This document shows positions 25,018 through 34,479 of a stretch of 49,797 nucleotides of DNA, in pieces; position 1 is the stretch's first letter, and each line of letters begins with the position of its first letter. The notes below the pieces were generated by a model that did not search any database, was not told the origin of the DNA, and saw only the letters and a program-made list of their open reading frames with translations. Both the position numbers and the translations under genes were made by a program. Source of the DNA: Prevotella sp. (GTDB lineage: Bacteria > Bacteroidota > Bacteroidia > Bacteroidales > Bacteroidaceae); assembly GCA_017458005.1 (NCBI GenBank), contig JAFTGH010000009.1:1-49797 (forward strand), read 5' to 3'.

Positions 25018-28000
25018 ACTAAGCCTCTACCGTGACAAACTTTGAATTTCTTACCAGAACCACAAGGACAGGGATCGTTACGTCCAGGGAGTTTGTCCTT
25101 GACAATCGGGGTACGTGGCTGCTGGGCACGTGTGTCATGGGCTGCGGCGGCTGCTTGGTTGGGATCCGTCATCTGCTCTTCCGACAGGTTCTGCTTGCTC
25201 TCCGTGTACTGCTGACGTTGGGTGCGCTGCTCTGGGGCAGCCTCACGGACATCCTGTTGCTGCATCTCAGGGATAGCGCCACGCATAAGGATGCTGACGA
25301 TACGGTTGTTCATCTCATTAATCATGGTGTCCCACACCTTGGCGCTCTCCAGTTTGAAGATCAGGAGCGGGTCTTTCTGCTCGTAACTGGCATTCTGTAC
25401 GGAGTGGCGCAACTCATCCAGTTCACGCAGGTTCTCTTTCCACGACTCGTCGATGATATGTAGCAGCATCTGTTTTTCGAACTCCTTGACAATCGACTTG
25501 CTCTCGGTGTCGTAAGCCTCTTTCAAGTTACAAGGGATGTTGTACATCTTACGTCCGTCCGTCAGGGGTACCATGATGCGCTCATACATCTGTCCCTGTT
25601 GCTCATAGACCTGTTTGATGATAGGTTTTGCCACCTCACGGATACGCTCTGTCTTACGGGTGAAAGTATCCATCACCTGCTGGAAGGCGTTCTCCTCCAG
25701 TTGCTCACGCTGTTCGTTGAGGAACTGCTCGTTGGTAAATGGTACCTCCATGGCGAAGATATGCAGGAACTCCTCCTTACAACCCTCGTAGTCATTATTC
25801 TCAATGATGTTCACCACGCGGTCCCACATCATATTGGAGATATCCATACCAATACGCTCACCCATCAAGGCATGACGACGTTTCTCATAGATAACGGTAC
25901 GTTGTTTGTTCATCACGTCATCATATTCCAACAGACGCTTACGGATACCGAAGTTGTTCTCCTCGACTTTCTTCTGGGCACGCTCAATCTGGCGACTGAT
26001 CATAGGACTCTCGATCATCTCACCCTCCTTGAAACCGAGACGGTCCATCACAGTGGCGATACGCTCAGAACCGAACAGACGCATCAGTTTATCTTCAAGG
26101 GATACGAAGAACAAAGAACTACCCGGGTCACCCTGACGACCAGAACGACCACGCAACTGACGGTCGACACGACGGCTCTCATGACGCTCTGTACCAATGA
26201 TGGCAAGACCGCCAGCCTCTTTTACCTCTGGTGATAACTTGATATCGGTACCACGACCAGCCATGTTGGTGGCAATGGTCACGGCACCCAGTCCGTTGGT
26301 TGACTGTCCTGCAAGTGCCACGATGTCTGCCTCCTTCTGGTGGAGTTTGGCATTCAGTACCTGATGGGGAATACCCTCTCGCTTGCCCGTCTCAGGGTTG
26401 ACATACATATCGAGCATACGGCTCAGCAACTCGGAGATCTCCACGGAGGTCGTACCAATCAGAGTAGGACGTCCAGCCTTGCGTAGGCGAACCACTTCCT
26501 CGATGACGGCACGGTACTTCTCACGGGCGGTCTTATAGACACGGTCGTCCATGTCGTCACGGATGACGGGCTTGTTGGTGGGAATCTCCACCACGTCGAG
26601 TTTGTAGATATCCCAGAACTCACCAGCCTCGGTTGAGGCGGTACCCGTCATACCCGCCAGTTTGTGGTACATACGGAAGTAGTTCTGGAGGGTGATAGTG
26701 GCAAAGGTCTGTGTGGCAGCCTCCACCTTTACATGCTCCTTCGCTTCGACAGCCTGGTGCAGACCGTCAGACCAGCGACGTCCTTCCATGATACGACCTG
26801 TCTGCTCATCGACAATCTTCACCTCGCCGTCGATAACGACATACTCGTCATCCTTATTGAACATGGTGTATGCTTTCAGCAACTGCTGGATGGTATGCAC
26901 ACGCTCGCTCTGTACGGCGTAGTGATTGAGCATCTCGTCTTTCTTGTTCAGACGCTCCTCGTCGGAGAGTCCTGTCTCGTTCTCCAAGGCAGACAGTTGC
27001 GCTGCGATATCAGGCAGCACGAAGAGTTCTGCGTCATTGACCTGTTTGGCAAGCCATGCCGTACCCTTATCGGTGAGGTCGCAGGAGTTCAGTTTCTCAT
27101 CGACCACGAAATATAGTGGCTCGACAGCCTCAGGCATACGACGGTTGTTGTTCTCCATATAGGTGTTCTCCGTGTTCTGCATGCCCGACTTGATACCATC
27201 CTCAGAGAGGAACTTGATCAATGGCTTGTTCTTCGGCAGTGACTTATGGGAGCGGAAGAGGGCAAGGAAACCTTCCTCCTCCAGTTTCTTGTCATTCTTC
27301 TCACGTCCTTCGGCAATCTTCTGCTTTGCCTCAGCAAGGTACTGGGTAGCAAGTTGGCGTTGAACACCTACGAGTTTCTCCACCAGAGGCTGATATTCCT
27401 CAAACATCTGGTCGTCGCCTTTTGGCACGGGACCAGAGATGATTAATGGGGTACGTGCGTCATCAATCAGCACGGAGTCAACCTCGTCGACAATGGCATA
27501 GTTATGGGCTCGCTGCACCAGGTCTTGTGGCGAAATCGCCATGTTGTCACGCAGGTAGTCGAAACCGAACTCGTTGTTCGTACCAAAGGTGATGTCACAC
27601 TGGTATGCCTTACGACGAGCCTCGGAGTTTGGCTGGTGCTTGTCGATACAATCGACGGACAGTCCGTGGAACATATACAGCGGACCCATCCACTCGGAGT
27701 CACGCTTGGCAAGGTAGTCGTTGACCGTTACGACATGTACGCCATTACCTGTCAGCGCATTCAGAAAGACGGGTAGGGTGGCGACAAGGGTCTTACCCTC
27801 ACCAGTAGCCATCTCGGCAATCTTTCCCTGATGCAGCACCGTACCGCCAAAGAGTTGCACGTCATAATGCACCATCTCCCATTTCAGGTCGTTACCTCCC
27901 GCAGTCCAGTGGTTATGGTAGATAGCCTTGTCACCGTCAATGGTGATGAAGTCTTTCTTCGGGTCGCCAGCCAACTCACGGTCGAAATCCGTTGCGGTCA

Positions 28001-28385
28001 CAATGGTCTCCTCATTCTCGGCGAAGCGGCGTGCCGTCTCCTTGACGATGCTGAAGACCTCAGGCATCACCTCGTTCAAGGCACCCTCGTAAATCTCCAG
28101 TGCTTCCTTCTCAAGTTTATCAATCTGGGCAAAGATCTCAGCACGCTCGTCAATGGGCGTGTCCTCAATGGTGCCCTTTAAGCGTTCAATCTCCTCTTTC
28201 TGCGTCTTTGCCGATTCCTGCACCTGACGCTGTATCTCCTTTGTACGCTGACGCAGTTGGTCGTTGTCGAGTTTCTGAATCTCCGGGTAGACGGCTTTCA
28301 CTTTCTCTACCAGAGGCTGAATCAGTTTCATGTCACGGGTGGACTTGTTGCCAAACAACGATGTCAAAATCTTAGTTAAATTCAT
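25014..28385 (-). CDS. secA: Preprotein translocase ATPase SecA
   Basis: 1123 aa, longer than E. coli SecA (901) because of Bacteroidetes-type insertions (about 330-420 and the region after 1000). The DEAD motor has Walker [15 protein letters not shown] (192-205) and [16 protein letters not shown]; then come the preprotein cross-linking domain, the second motor half ([26 protein letters not shown]) and the C-terminal zinc motif [13 protein letters not shown] (C1106, C1108, C1117, H1118). It drives Sec-dependent export at the inner membrane. A TACCTTTG box is at 28437-28430 upstream. Confidence 0.98.
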   Translation of the reverse strand: MNLTKILTSLFGNKSTRDMKLIQPLVEKVKAVYPEIQKLDNDQLRQRTKEIQRQVQESAKTQKEEIERLKGTIEDTPIDERAEIFAQIDKLEKEALEIYEGALNEVMPEVFSIVKETARRFAENEETIVTATDFDRELAGDPKKDFITIDGDKAIYHNHWTAGGNDLKWEMVHYDVQLFGGTVLHQGKIAEMATGEGKTLVATLPVFLNALTGNGVHVVTVNDYLAKRDSEWMGPLYMFHGLSVDCIDKHQPNSEARRKAYQCDITFGTNNEFGFDYLRDNMAISPQDLVQRAHNYAIVDEVDSVLIDDARTPLIISGPVPKGDDQMFEEYQPLVEKLVGVQRQLATQYLAEAKQKIAEGREKNDKKLEEEGFLALFRSHKSLPKNKPLIKFLSEDGIKSGMQNTENTYMENNNRRMPEAVEPLYFVVDEKLNSCDLTDKGTAWLAKQVNDAELFVLPDIAAQLSALENETGLSDEERLNKKDEMLNHYAVQSERVHTIQQLLKAYTMFNKDDEYVVIDGEVKIVDEQTGRIMEGRRWSDGLHQAVEAKEHVKVEAATQTFATITLQNYFRMYHKLAGMTGTASTEAGEFWDIYKLDVVEIPTNKPVIRDDMDDRVYKTAREKYRAVIEEVVRLRKAGRPTLIGTTSVEISELLSRMLDMYVNPETGKREGIPHQVLNAKLHQKEADIVALAGQSTNGLGAVTIATNMAGRGTDIKLSPEVKEAGGLAIIGTERHESRRVDRQLRGRSGRQGDPGSSLFFVSLEDKLMRLFGSERIATVMDRLGFKEGEMIESPMISRQIERAQKKVEENNFGIRKRLLEYDDVMNKQRTVIYEKRRHALMGERIGMDISNMMWDRVVNIIENNDYEGCKEEFLHIFAMEVPFTNEQFLNEQREQLEENAFQQVMDTFTRKTERIREVAKPIIKQVYEQQGQMYERIMVPLTDGRKMYNIPCNLKEAYDTESKSIVKEFEKQMLLHIIDESWKENLRELDELRHSVQNASYEQKDPLLIFKLESAKVWDTMINEMNNRIVSILMRGAIPEMQQQDVREAAPEQRTQRQQYTESKQNLSEEQMTDPNQAAAAAHDTRAQQPRTPIVKDKLPGRNDPCPCGSGKKFKVCHGRGLV

Positions 28386-28429
28386 ATCTTATTATTTTGT
28401 TTTTACCTTATTAATATATTAAACGGATG

Positions 28430-28437
28430 CAAAGGTA
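28430..28437 (-). promoter_or_regulatory. Probable secA promoter (-7 box)
   Basis: TACCTTTG on the minus strand, about 45 nt before the ATG, without a clear TTG upstream. With TACTTTTG on the opposite strand at 28452-28459 it forms a near-palindrome, so a second, plus-strand start toward the phosphatase-like gene is conceivable. Confidence 0.5.
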
Positions 28438-28463
28438 CGAATTAATTTCCGTACTTTTGCTTG

Positions 28464-28490
28464 CCTTTTTACTTTTTTACCTTTTTACTT
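28464..28490 (-). repeat. Octamer repeat GTAAAANN directly after a stop codon
   Basis: In the sense of the upstream phosphatase-like gene, GTAAAAAG/GTAAAAAA/GTAAAAAG follow its TAG with an exact 8-bp period. Same plan as 5601-5624 and 20480-20521. Confidence 0.72.
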
Positions 28491-29864
28491 CTAAAAAAGT
28501 GGTTCTGCCACACAAGCGTTGGGAGCACGGATACGAATAGCACGTGCTATAGCAGGTGCTATGCGATCTACTGTGACGGGGGTCTGTATGCGTTCCGCTT
28601 TTGTTCCTGCTCCATAGATAATGATGGGGAATGGAACATGAGCCGAACGTGTTGACGATTGCTCGGAAGTGTCTTCGTTGATGAGTTTCCAACCCGGGGC
28701 GATGTCGATAATCAGGTCACCGCATTTCTCCACGTTGAAGCCATTGCGGATGCTTTCAAGTAAATAACTATCACTTGTTAGTAACTGATTGGCTGTGTAA
28801 ACGTTACGAACTCCAGATATTTGTAGTAAGAACTCCTGTGAGCGACTGGATATCTCACCCAGATGGATGTTCTTCTGGCGCAGTAACTGGTGGTTGAAAT
28901 AGAGGTGGTTCTTATGGCAGAACTCGACGTATTTGGCGGAACCGAAGATGGCTCCCAGGTACATGTTCAGCAGATTTGCTGTACGGTTGATATAGAAGGT
29001 ACCTGTGGGAATACGGTAGCGCTCCTGATTACCTTCCTCCTCTTCCTCCCGACTTGTCGTGCCAGTGATGACGAAAAGCACACGGTCTCTGGGTATCTGG
29101 TGCTCAATACCATTCAGCAATTGGGCTATCTGGCGGTCGAGTGCCACATACGACTCCATCTGTTGTCCAGCCTCGTAGGTCAGACTGATCATGTCTGTCT
29201 TGTCGTCATTGCCGATACCAGCCTGCTCGATGCATTTCAGCGTAGCGTCTGTCACGCTCTTGTTGCTGTCGGCATCTGGTTGGTACAGACGTGTATAGCC
29301 GCTAAGCCACTGGTTCAAGGGACGGTAGTATGTCGTAGTGCCCCATTTCCCGTTTATCATCCATGCGGCACCATCGGCGGCATGTCCTGCCGACAAAATG
29401 GCAGCATCGGCGGTGGGAGCGAAGGCAAACACCTTTGCGATCCCGTTGGTAGCCATCTTCAACTCATCGCTGATCGTTGAGGTGGCAAGGAACTGCGGGG
29501 AATATCCTATCTTCTGGTCTCTCACGCAGTTCTGCGGACGCAGTGTCTCTTTGTCGAGCCACTCCTCGGCAGTGATGCCATGATAATAGGGAGAGGTTCC
29601 CGTATATAGTGAGGCGATGGCTGAGGCACGGTCGACAGGCGTGAAGTTATAGGCGCCATTGGTAAATACCTTTCCCTCTGTCAGTAGTCGCCTCAGTCCG
29701 TCAGTGCCGTAGAGTGGGGCGTAAGTCTCCAGATAGTCCGTACGCAACTGGTCGATAGTAATGGTGACTACCAGTCGCGGTGTCTGTGCTATCAGTTGTT
29801 CCTGAGCCTCGGCATTGAGTCCCAAGATACTGAGCAGGGTGATATAAAGGTATTTATTTCTCAT
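28491..29864 (-). CDS. Alkaline-phosphatase-superfamily protein, probably inactive
   Basis: 457 aa with a signal peptide (to about residue 20). The superfamily fold is clear: VVTITIDQLRTDYL (D38 is the first metal ligand), SLYTGTSPYYHGI, GHAADGAAWMINGKWGTTTYY, and a final His before PIIIYGAG. However, the nucleophile position before SLYTGT has Asp-Arg (78-79) instead of Thr, and the strand that normally ends in Asp-His reads FVITGTTS (264-271), replacing both ligands. It is therefore likely a periplasmic pseudo-phosphatase. ATGA overlap with the DUF4105 gene upstream suggests a paired role at the membrane. Confidence 0.82.
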   Translation of the reverse strand: MRNKYLYITLLSILGLNAEAQEQLIAQTPRLVVTITIDQLRTDYLETYAPLYGTDGLRRLLTEGKVFTNGAYNFTPVDRASAIASLYTGTSPYYHGITAEEWLDKETLRPQNCVRDQKIGYSPQFLATSTISDELKMATNGIAKVFAFAPTADAAILSAGHAADGAAWMINGKWGTTTYYRPLNQWLSGYTRLYQPDADSNKSVTDATLKCIEQAGIGNDDKTDMISLTYEAGQQMESYVALDRQIAQLLNGIEHQIPRDRVLFVITGTTSREEEEEGNQERYRIPTGTFYINRTANLLNMYLGAIFGSAKYVEFCHKNHLYFNHQLLRQKNIHLGEISSRSQEFLLQISGVRNVYTANQLLTSDSYLLESIRNGFNVEKCGDLIIDIAPGWKLINEDTSEQSSTRSAHVPFPIIIYGAGTKAERIQTPVTVDRIAPAIARAIRIRAPNACVAEPLF

Positions 29865-31048
29865 TTCGTTCCAATCTTTTTAAGATGGAGGTAACATTGT
29901 AACAGCAAACATAATGCCAGACTCCAGATGCCCTCGGCATAGCATTGGAAGAGTCCTCCAATCAGGAAGAGGACTGCCAGTATCGCCGTGATGAGCCAAT
30001 AGCGTGTCTGTTTTCCCTTGATGACCTGCCAGAGAAAGAACCAGGGCAGTGGGTTCAGCAACAGGAACTGTAAGTTGATGCTCACTGTCGGATGTTGGGA
30101 GAAGAGCATCAGGAACAGGAGAATGCCAATGACGCCAGTGACAACCATCAGCAGGACCTCCCAGAGGATAAAGATACGCTGTTGCCTCCATTCTATGAGG
30201 AACAGAAGTAGTCCGATGCCCAGCAGGATAATGCCGCATGCCAGTGGTGATAGCGGGAAACCGCTTCTCACCACCTGTACCCCTGCTGGTACGGGAATTC
30301 TGCGCTCTTTCACCAGTGGACGGTATTCCCCGTAAAGGTATATCTCCGCATGGTCGAAGTCGTACATCAGATTATGGGGCAGGAACTCCTGTTGCTGCCG
30401 GTCGGTCTTCTGGTCGGCTAAGATGCCCAGCAGAAGGTCGTTGCCAAAGGCTGCCCATGGATTCTTCTGGGTCATCTCATGCACCATCTCCCGATAGGTC
30501 GGTGCATAGTCGTCCCGTTGCTCATAGTTCACCTTCCCCACAATACTCTTCTCGATGATATCCCGTGCCTTTGTCGTGCAGTTGCTATAGAAATAGTTAT
30601 AGCGGTAGACACGGTTCTCCTCTTGCATGTTGATGGCGAGAGCCTGTTGCAGGGCTGCTTTCTCCTCACTGGTTAGGTTAAGCACTTGCTCCGTCACCAT
30701 ACTGCCAAAACGTCTGTATTCTTCCTGGAAAAGGCGGAAGGGGTAGGCTCCCAGTTCATAGTCGGTGAGTCCGAACACGAAACGGAGGGCAAAGAACGGC
30801 TTTCGCCAGTCGAAGACTCCATAGTTAAAGGCGATGTCCAGTCCGCCCTTACGTAAATCGTGGTAGCGGATGGCGGTATGCCCATACAGACTGTATATCT
30901 CGTCATGCGGTTGACAGGTGAGCAGACTGATCTCCACGGAGTCCATCCGCAGGGAGTCCTGTTGCGCTTCTGCTGCTGTCGCAGTGAGTAGAAAGACCCC
31001 GAGGAAGGCACCTTTCAGAGCATTAAAAATGATTTCTAAATGTTTCAC
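29861..31048 (-). CDS. DUF4105/Lnb-type membrane protein
   Basis: 395 aa. A signal-like N-terminus (1-29) precedes a periplasmic domain with GHTAIRYHD (H57) and NYFYSNCTTKARD (C157), a His/Cys pair as in the DUF4105 family, and then about five membrane helices (from about 258 to the end). Pfam has renamed this domain after Lnb, a lipoprotein N-acyltransferase described in Bacteroides; this is from memory, so lipoprotein N-acylation is a reasonable but unproven role. A TAATTTTG box (31060-31053) sits almost on the ATG, suggesting little or no leader. Co-translated with the phosphatase-like gene. Confidence 0.82.
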   Translation of the reverse strand: MKHLEIIFNALKGAFLGVFLLTATAAEAQQDSLRMDSVEISLLTCQPHDEIYSLYGHTAIRYHDLRKGGLDIAFNYGVFDWRKPFFALRFVFGLTDYELGAYPFRLFQEEYRRFGSMVTEQVLNLTSEEKAALQQALAINMQEENRVYRYNYFYSNCTTKARDIIEKSIVGKVNYEQRDDYAPTYREMVHEMTQKNPWAAFGNDLLLGILADQKTDRQQQEFLPHNLMYDFDHAEIYLYGEYRPLVKERRIPVPAGVQVVRSGFPLSPLACGIILLGIGLLLFLIEWRQQRIFILWEVLLMVVTGVIGILLFLMLFSQHPTVSINLQFLLLNPLPWFFLWQVIKGKQTRYWLITAILAVLFLIGGLFQCYAEGIWSLALCLLLQCYLHLKKIGTK

Positions 31049-31105
31049 GATGCAAAATTAACCTATATTTTCCACTTAACGTTCGATTATTTCGTTTTTT
31101 TTCAA

Positions 31106-31113
31106 TAATTTTG
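31106..31113 (+). promoter_or_regulatory. Promoter of the OMP-lptC-CNNM operon (-7 box)
   Basis: TAATTTTG. It overlaps a possible upstream start codon of the OMP gene, which rules that start out and favours ATG 31147. The -33 region is weak. Confidence 0.6.
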
Positions 31114-31146
31114 CAGTCGATTTTTGAGAATAAAGAAGAAGAGTTC

Positions 31147-32439
31147 ATGAAGAAATTCCTTTTAAGTAGCATTCTGCTGGGCTTCGGCACGTTGTCGATG
31201 GTAGCCCAGAGTGGTACAAAATCACCATATAGCCAGTATGGGTTAGGTGTCCTTTCCGATCAGTCGCAGGGCTTCAATCGGGGTATGAGTGGCTTGTTCC
31301 AGGGCTTCCGCAGTGGGAGTCAGGTGAACATGCAGAACCCTGCCTCCTACTCAGCGGTCGACTCGTTGAGCATGATCTTCGATGTCGGTGTGGCAGGACA
31401 GTTCACGAATTTCAAGGAGGGTGGTGCGAAGGTCAACGCCAAGACGGCAAACTTCGAGTATGCCACGGCATTGTTCCGTGTGTTCCCTAAGTTCGGTGTC
31501 AGCATTGGTGTCGTTCCTTTCTCTAATGTGGGCTATTCCTATTCCACCCAACAGAATGTGGGTACCTCTACGACCACGACGACGATGGGCTTCTCTGGCG
31601 AGGGAGGACTGCATCAGGCGTATATTGGTCTGGGCTATGAGTTCTTCAAAGGTTTCTCTCTGGGTGTCAACGCCTCCTATCTATGGGGTAGTTATGAACG
31701 TAACATCGTCGTGTCGAGCAGCGATGCCTATGTGAATACCCTTTCGAAGGTCTATGGTGCCGAGGTGAGCAATTATAAGTTGGACTTTGGCGCACAGTAT
31801 CAGCAGCAGTTGTCGAAGAAGGATGTGCTGACCATTGGCGCGACATTCGGGTTGGGACACAAGATCGGTGCCGACCCCTATCTGCTGGTGACGAACCTGG
31901 ATACTCAGACGGGAACACTGACAGCCACGGGTGATACTATCTCCAACGGATTGTCTATCCCCATGACGATTGGTGCAGGTATCGCCTATTCCCACAACAG
32001 GTCGTTGACAGTAGGTGTCGACTACCTGTTGCAACGCTGGGGCTCAGAGTCGTTCCCTGTCGTTAATGAGTTGACGAACAAGTATCAGTTGTCAAGCGAT
32101 TACTATATGGATCGCCATAAGTTCACCGTTGGTGCCGACTGGATTCCCAGTCCTCTTCCGACCACCCGTAATCTGTTCAAGCGAATCCACTACCGTGTAG
32201 GAGCATCCTATGCTACACCTTATTATAAAATAAATGGGCAGGACGGTCCCAAGGAGATGACGGTGAGTGCTGGTTTCGGTATTCCACTGACCAATGCCTG
32301 GAACAACCGTTCTGTGCTGAATGTCAGTTTCCAGTGGGTCAACCAGTCTGCTAAGAACCTGATCACGGAGAACTCTTTCCGTGTGACCTTAGGCTTGACC
32401 TTCAACGAACGCTGGTTTGCTAAATGGAAAGTCGACTGA
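31147..32439 (+). CDS. Outer-membrane beta-barrel protein (OmpP1/FadL-like)
   Basis: 430 aa from ATG 31147. The choice is supported by the signal peptide MKKFLLSSILLGFGTLSMVAQ and by the promoter overlapping the longer start. The mature start SGTKSPYSQYGLGVLSDQSQ and repeated Gly/aromatic strands resemble Bacteroidetes OmpP1/FadL/TodX-like barrels found before lptC. Cargo unknown. The last 16 nt overlap lptC, and a heptamer repeat begins right after its stop codon. Confidence 0.82.
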   Translation: MKKFLLSSILLGFGTLSMVAQSGTKSPYSQYGLGVLSDQSQGFNRGMSGLFQGFRSGSQVNMQNPASYSAVDSLSMIFDVGVAGQFTNFKEGGAKVNAKTANFEYATALFRVFPKFGVSIGVVPFSNVGYSYSTQQNVGTSTTTTTMGFSGEGGLHQAYIGLGYEFFKGFSLGVNASYLWGSYERNIVVSSSDAYVNTLSKVYGAEVSNYKLDFGAQYQQQLSKKDVLTIGATFGLGHKIGADPYLLVTNLDTQTGTLTATGDTISNGLSIPMTIGAGIAYSHNRSLTVGVDYLLQRWGSESFPVVNELTNKYQLSSDYYMDRHKFTVGADWIPSPLPTTRNLFKRIHYRVGASYATPYYKINGQDGPKEMTVSAGFGIPLTNAWNNRSVLNVSFQWVNQSAKNLITENSFRVTLGLTFNERWFAKWKVD

Positions 32440-33098
32440 TTCGCTTTTGGCTTTTGGCTTTTGGCTTTTGGCTTCTGGTCATCTCGTGTGAGCAACCACG
32501 AGAGCATATCGCCGCTGCCATCAACGATCGTGACTCCGTGTCGATGATGACGACCTACGGAGTCAATACGCTGATATCCGACTCTGGTGTCATCAAGTAC
32601 CGCATCGTGACGGAGCGATGGGACGTGAACACCATCAAGCAACCGACTCGCTGGACTTTCGAGCGAGGCATCTTCCTCGAGCAGTTTGACGAGAAATTCC
32701 AGATAGCGGGTTATATCTTCGCTGACACGGCATGGTATTATGACCAGTTGAAACTCTGGGAACTCCGTGGCAGGGTGCGTATCCGTAACGCTAACGGCTT
32801 GGTTTTCAGAAGTGAGGAACTTTTCTGGGACGGTATCAAGCATGAGTTCTATTCTCATAAATATTCCCGTGTGGTAACTCCGGAGCGAGAACTGGAGGGC
32901 ACCTATTTCCGCAGCGACGAGCGAATGCGCCATTACGAGGTGACCAACAGCACTGGCTCTTTCCAGTCGGAAGACTTGGAGCCTGAGGAGGAAGAGCCGG
33001 CAAAGAACAAGACTGCCTCCGATACGGCAAAGCAGGAGAAGCCGATGCGCCCCGCAGCCGTCAAGCATAAATCGACCACTAAATCAGTACGCCCATGA
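32424..33098 (+). CDS. lptC: LPS export periplasmic protein LptC, lipoprotein form
   Basis: 224 aa. Signal peptide ends in LLVISC, a lipobox, so it is probably a lipoprotein. The body has the LptC beta-jellyroll signature: TYGVNTLISDSGVIKYRI, FLEQFDEKFQIAGYIFADTA and LWELRGRVRIRNANG. It bridges LptB2FG to LptA in LPS transport. The C-terminal 45 residues are a charged Glu/Lys tail. Codons 7-18 are made from a heptamer tandem repeat (32443-32477), so loss or gain of one unit would shift the frame. It overlaps the OMP gene by 16 nt and the CNNM gene by 4 nt. Confidence 0.9.
   Translation: MESRLIRFWLLAFGFWLLVISCEQPREHIAAAINDRDSVSMMTTYGVNTLISDSGVIKYRIVTERWDVNTIKQPTRWTFERGIFLEQFDEKFQIAGYIFADTAWYYDQLKLWELRGRVRIRNANGLVFRSEELFWDGIKHEFYSHKYSRVVTPERELEGTYFRSDERMRHYEVTNSTGSFQSEDLEPEEEEPAKNKTASDTAKQEKPMRPAAVKHKSTTKSVRP
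32443..32477 (+). repeat. Heptamer tandem repeat (GCTTTTG) in lptC signal codons
   Basis: Four perfect units at 32443-32449, 32450-32456, 32457-32463 and 32464-32470, plus one with a single change (GCTTCTG, 32471-32477). Not a multiple of three and inside the coding region, encoding the repeated WLLAFGFWLL-type hydrophobic stretch. Confidence 0.9.
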
Positions 33099-34375
33099 CG
33101 AATCTCATCATAGGACTTATCATCACGATGATCTTCTCCGCCTTTTTCTCTGGCATGGAGATCGCCTTCATATCGAGCAATCGTCTGAGAGCGGAGATGG
33201 AGCGTGAGAAGAACGGACTCTCTCAGCGTGCCATCGCTTATTTCTATCAGCATCCCAACAATTTTGTGAGTACGATGCTGGTGGGTAATAATATCGCGCT
33301 GGTGGTCTATGGCATCCTCTTCGCCCGTATCTTTGACGCCACACTTTTCCATGAGTTAAGCGACGGATTCCGTGTGACTGCCGATACCCTGCTGTCTACC
33401 TTCGTCGTCCTCTTTACGGGGGAGTTCCTGCCCAAGACTATCTTCAAGGCGAGCCCCAATGCGATGCTGACATTCTTCGCCATCCCCGCATGGATTTGTT
33501 ATGTGTTGCTCTATCCCATCTCCCGTTTCGCCACGCTGCTGTCCAGAGGACTGTTGCGCATCGTCGGTGTACGGATTCCCAAGGAGGAGCAGGACAAGGA
33601 GTTCTCCAAAGTAGACCTCGACTACCTCGTGCAGTCGAGCATCGATAATGCGGAGAGTGAGGACGAGATAGAGGATGAGGTGAAGATATTCCATAATGCC
33701 CTCGACTTCACGGAGACGAAGGTGCGTGACTGTATGGTGCCTCGCACGGAGATAGAGGCGGTGGACATCGAGGACTGTACGATGGAGCAGTTGCAGAACC
33801 GCTTTGTGGAGAGTGGACATTCCAAGATCGTGGTCTATCGTGACGATATCGACCATATCATTGGCTACATCCATTCCTCCGACCTCTTCCGACTCCATAG
33901 CGAGAACGCTAAACCCTTAACGCTCAACGCTCAACTGATTCGTGAGATGCCCTATGTCCCAGAGACGATGGCGGCAAGTAAGTTGATGCACACCTTCTTG
34001 CAGCAGAAGAAGTCGCTCGCCGTCGTCATCGACGAGTTTGGAGGCACCAGTGGACTGGTGTCACTGGAGGATATCGTGGAGGAGATCTTCGGCGATATCG
34101 AGGACGAGCACGACAATACGAAGTATGTGGCTCGTGACTTGGGCGACGGCGAGTATATGCTCTCTGCCCGTCTGGAGATCGAGAAGGTCAACGAACTCTT
34201 CGATATCGACCTGCCCGAGAGCGACGACTATATGACCGTCGGTGGTCTCATCCTGCATGAGTATCAGAGTTTCCCTAAACTCAACGAGGTGGTCAAGATT
34301 GGACGATTTGAGTTCAAGATTATCAAAAATACGATGACAAAAATCGAGTTAGTACGGCTAAAAGTGACGCAATAA
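33095..34375 (+). CDS. CNNM/CorC (hemolysin-family) transporter protein
   Basis: 426 aa. The N-terminal CNNM domain has about four membrane segments (LIIGLIITMIFSAFFSGMEIAF at the start; LVGNNIALVVYGIL), followed by two CBS domains (about 205-330, starting VRDCMVPRTEIEAVD) and a C-terminal CorC_HlyC domain (VGGLILHEYQSFPKLNEV). The family is linked to magnesium and cobalt transport or tolerance; the name hemolysin is historical. ATGA overlap with lptC, and followed by ppiD with its own promoter. Confidence 0.92.
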   Translation: MTNLIIGLIITMIFSAFFSGMEIAFISSNRLRAEMEREKNGLSQRAIAYFYQHPNNFVSTMLVGNNIALVVYGILFARIFDATLFHELSDGFRVTADTLLSTFVVLFTGEFLPKTIFKASPNAMLTFFAIPAWICYVLLYPISRFATLLSRGLLRIVGVRIPKEEQDKEFSKVDLDYLVQSSIDNAESEDEIEDEVKIFHNALDFTETKVRDCMVPRTEIEAVDIEDCTMEQLQNRFVESGHSKIVVYRDDIDHIIGYIHSSDLFRLHSENAKPLTLNAQLIREMPYVPETMAASKLMHTFLQQKKSLAVVIDEFGGTSGLVSLEDIVEEIFGDIEDEHDNTKYVARDLGDGEYMLSARLEIEKVNELFDIDLPESDDYMTVGGLILHEYQSFPKLNEVVKIGRFEFKIIKNTMTKIELVRLKVTQ

Positions 34376-34411
34376 GGTAAATTTTTCGGTTTATCTTTCG
34401 CCGTTTGATAT

Positions 34412-34427
34412 TATTTTTGTAATTTTG
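34412..34427 (+). promoter_or_regulatory. Tandem -7 boxes upstream of ppiD
   Basis: TATTTTTG (34412-34419) abuts TAATTTTG (34420-34427). Neither has a perfect TTG 20 nt upstream. Leader about 45 nt. Confidence 0.5.
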
Positions 34428-34479
34428 TCGGCTGAATTTGAAAAATAGAAAAAGAATATAAAATAAATAAAAGCATAAA

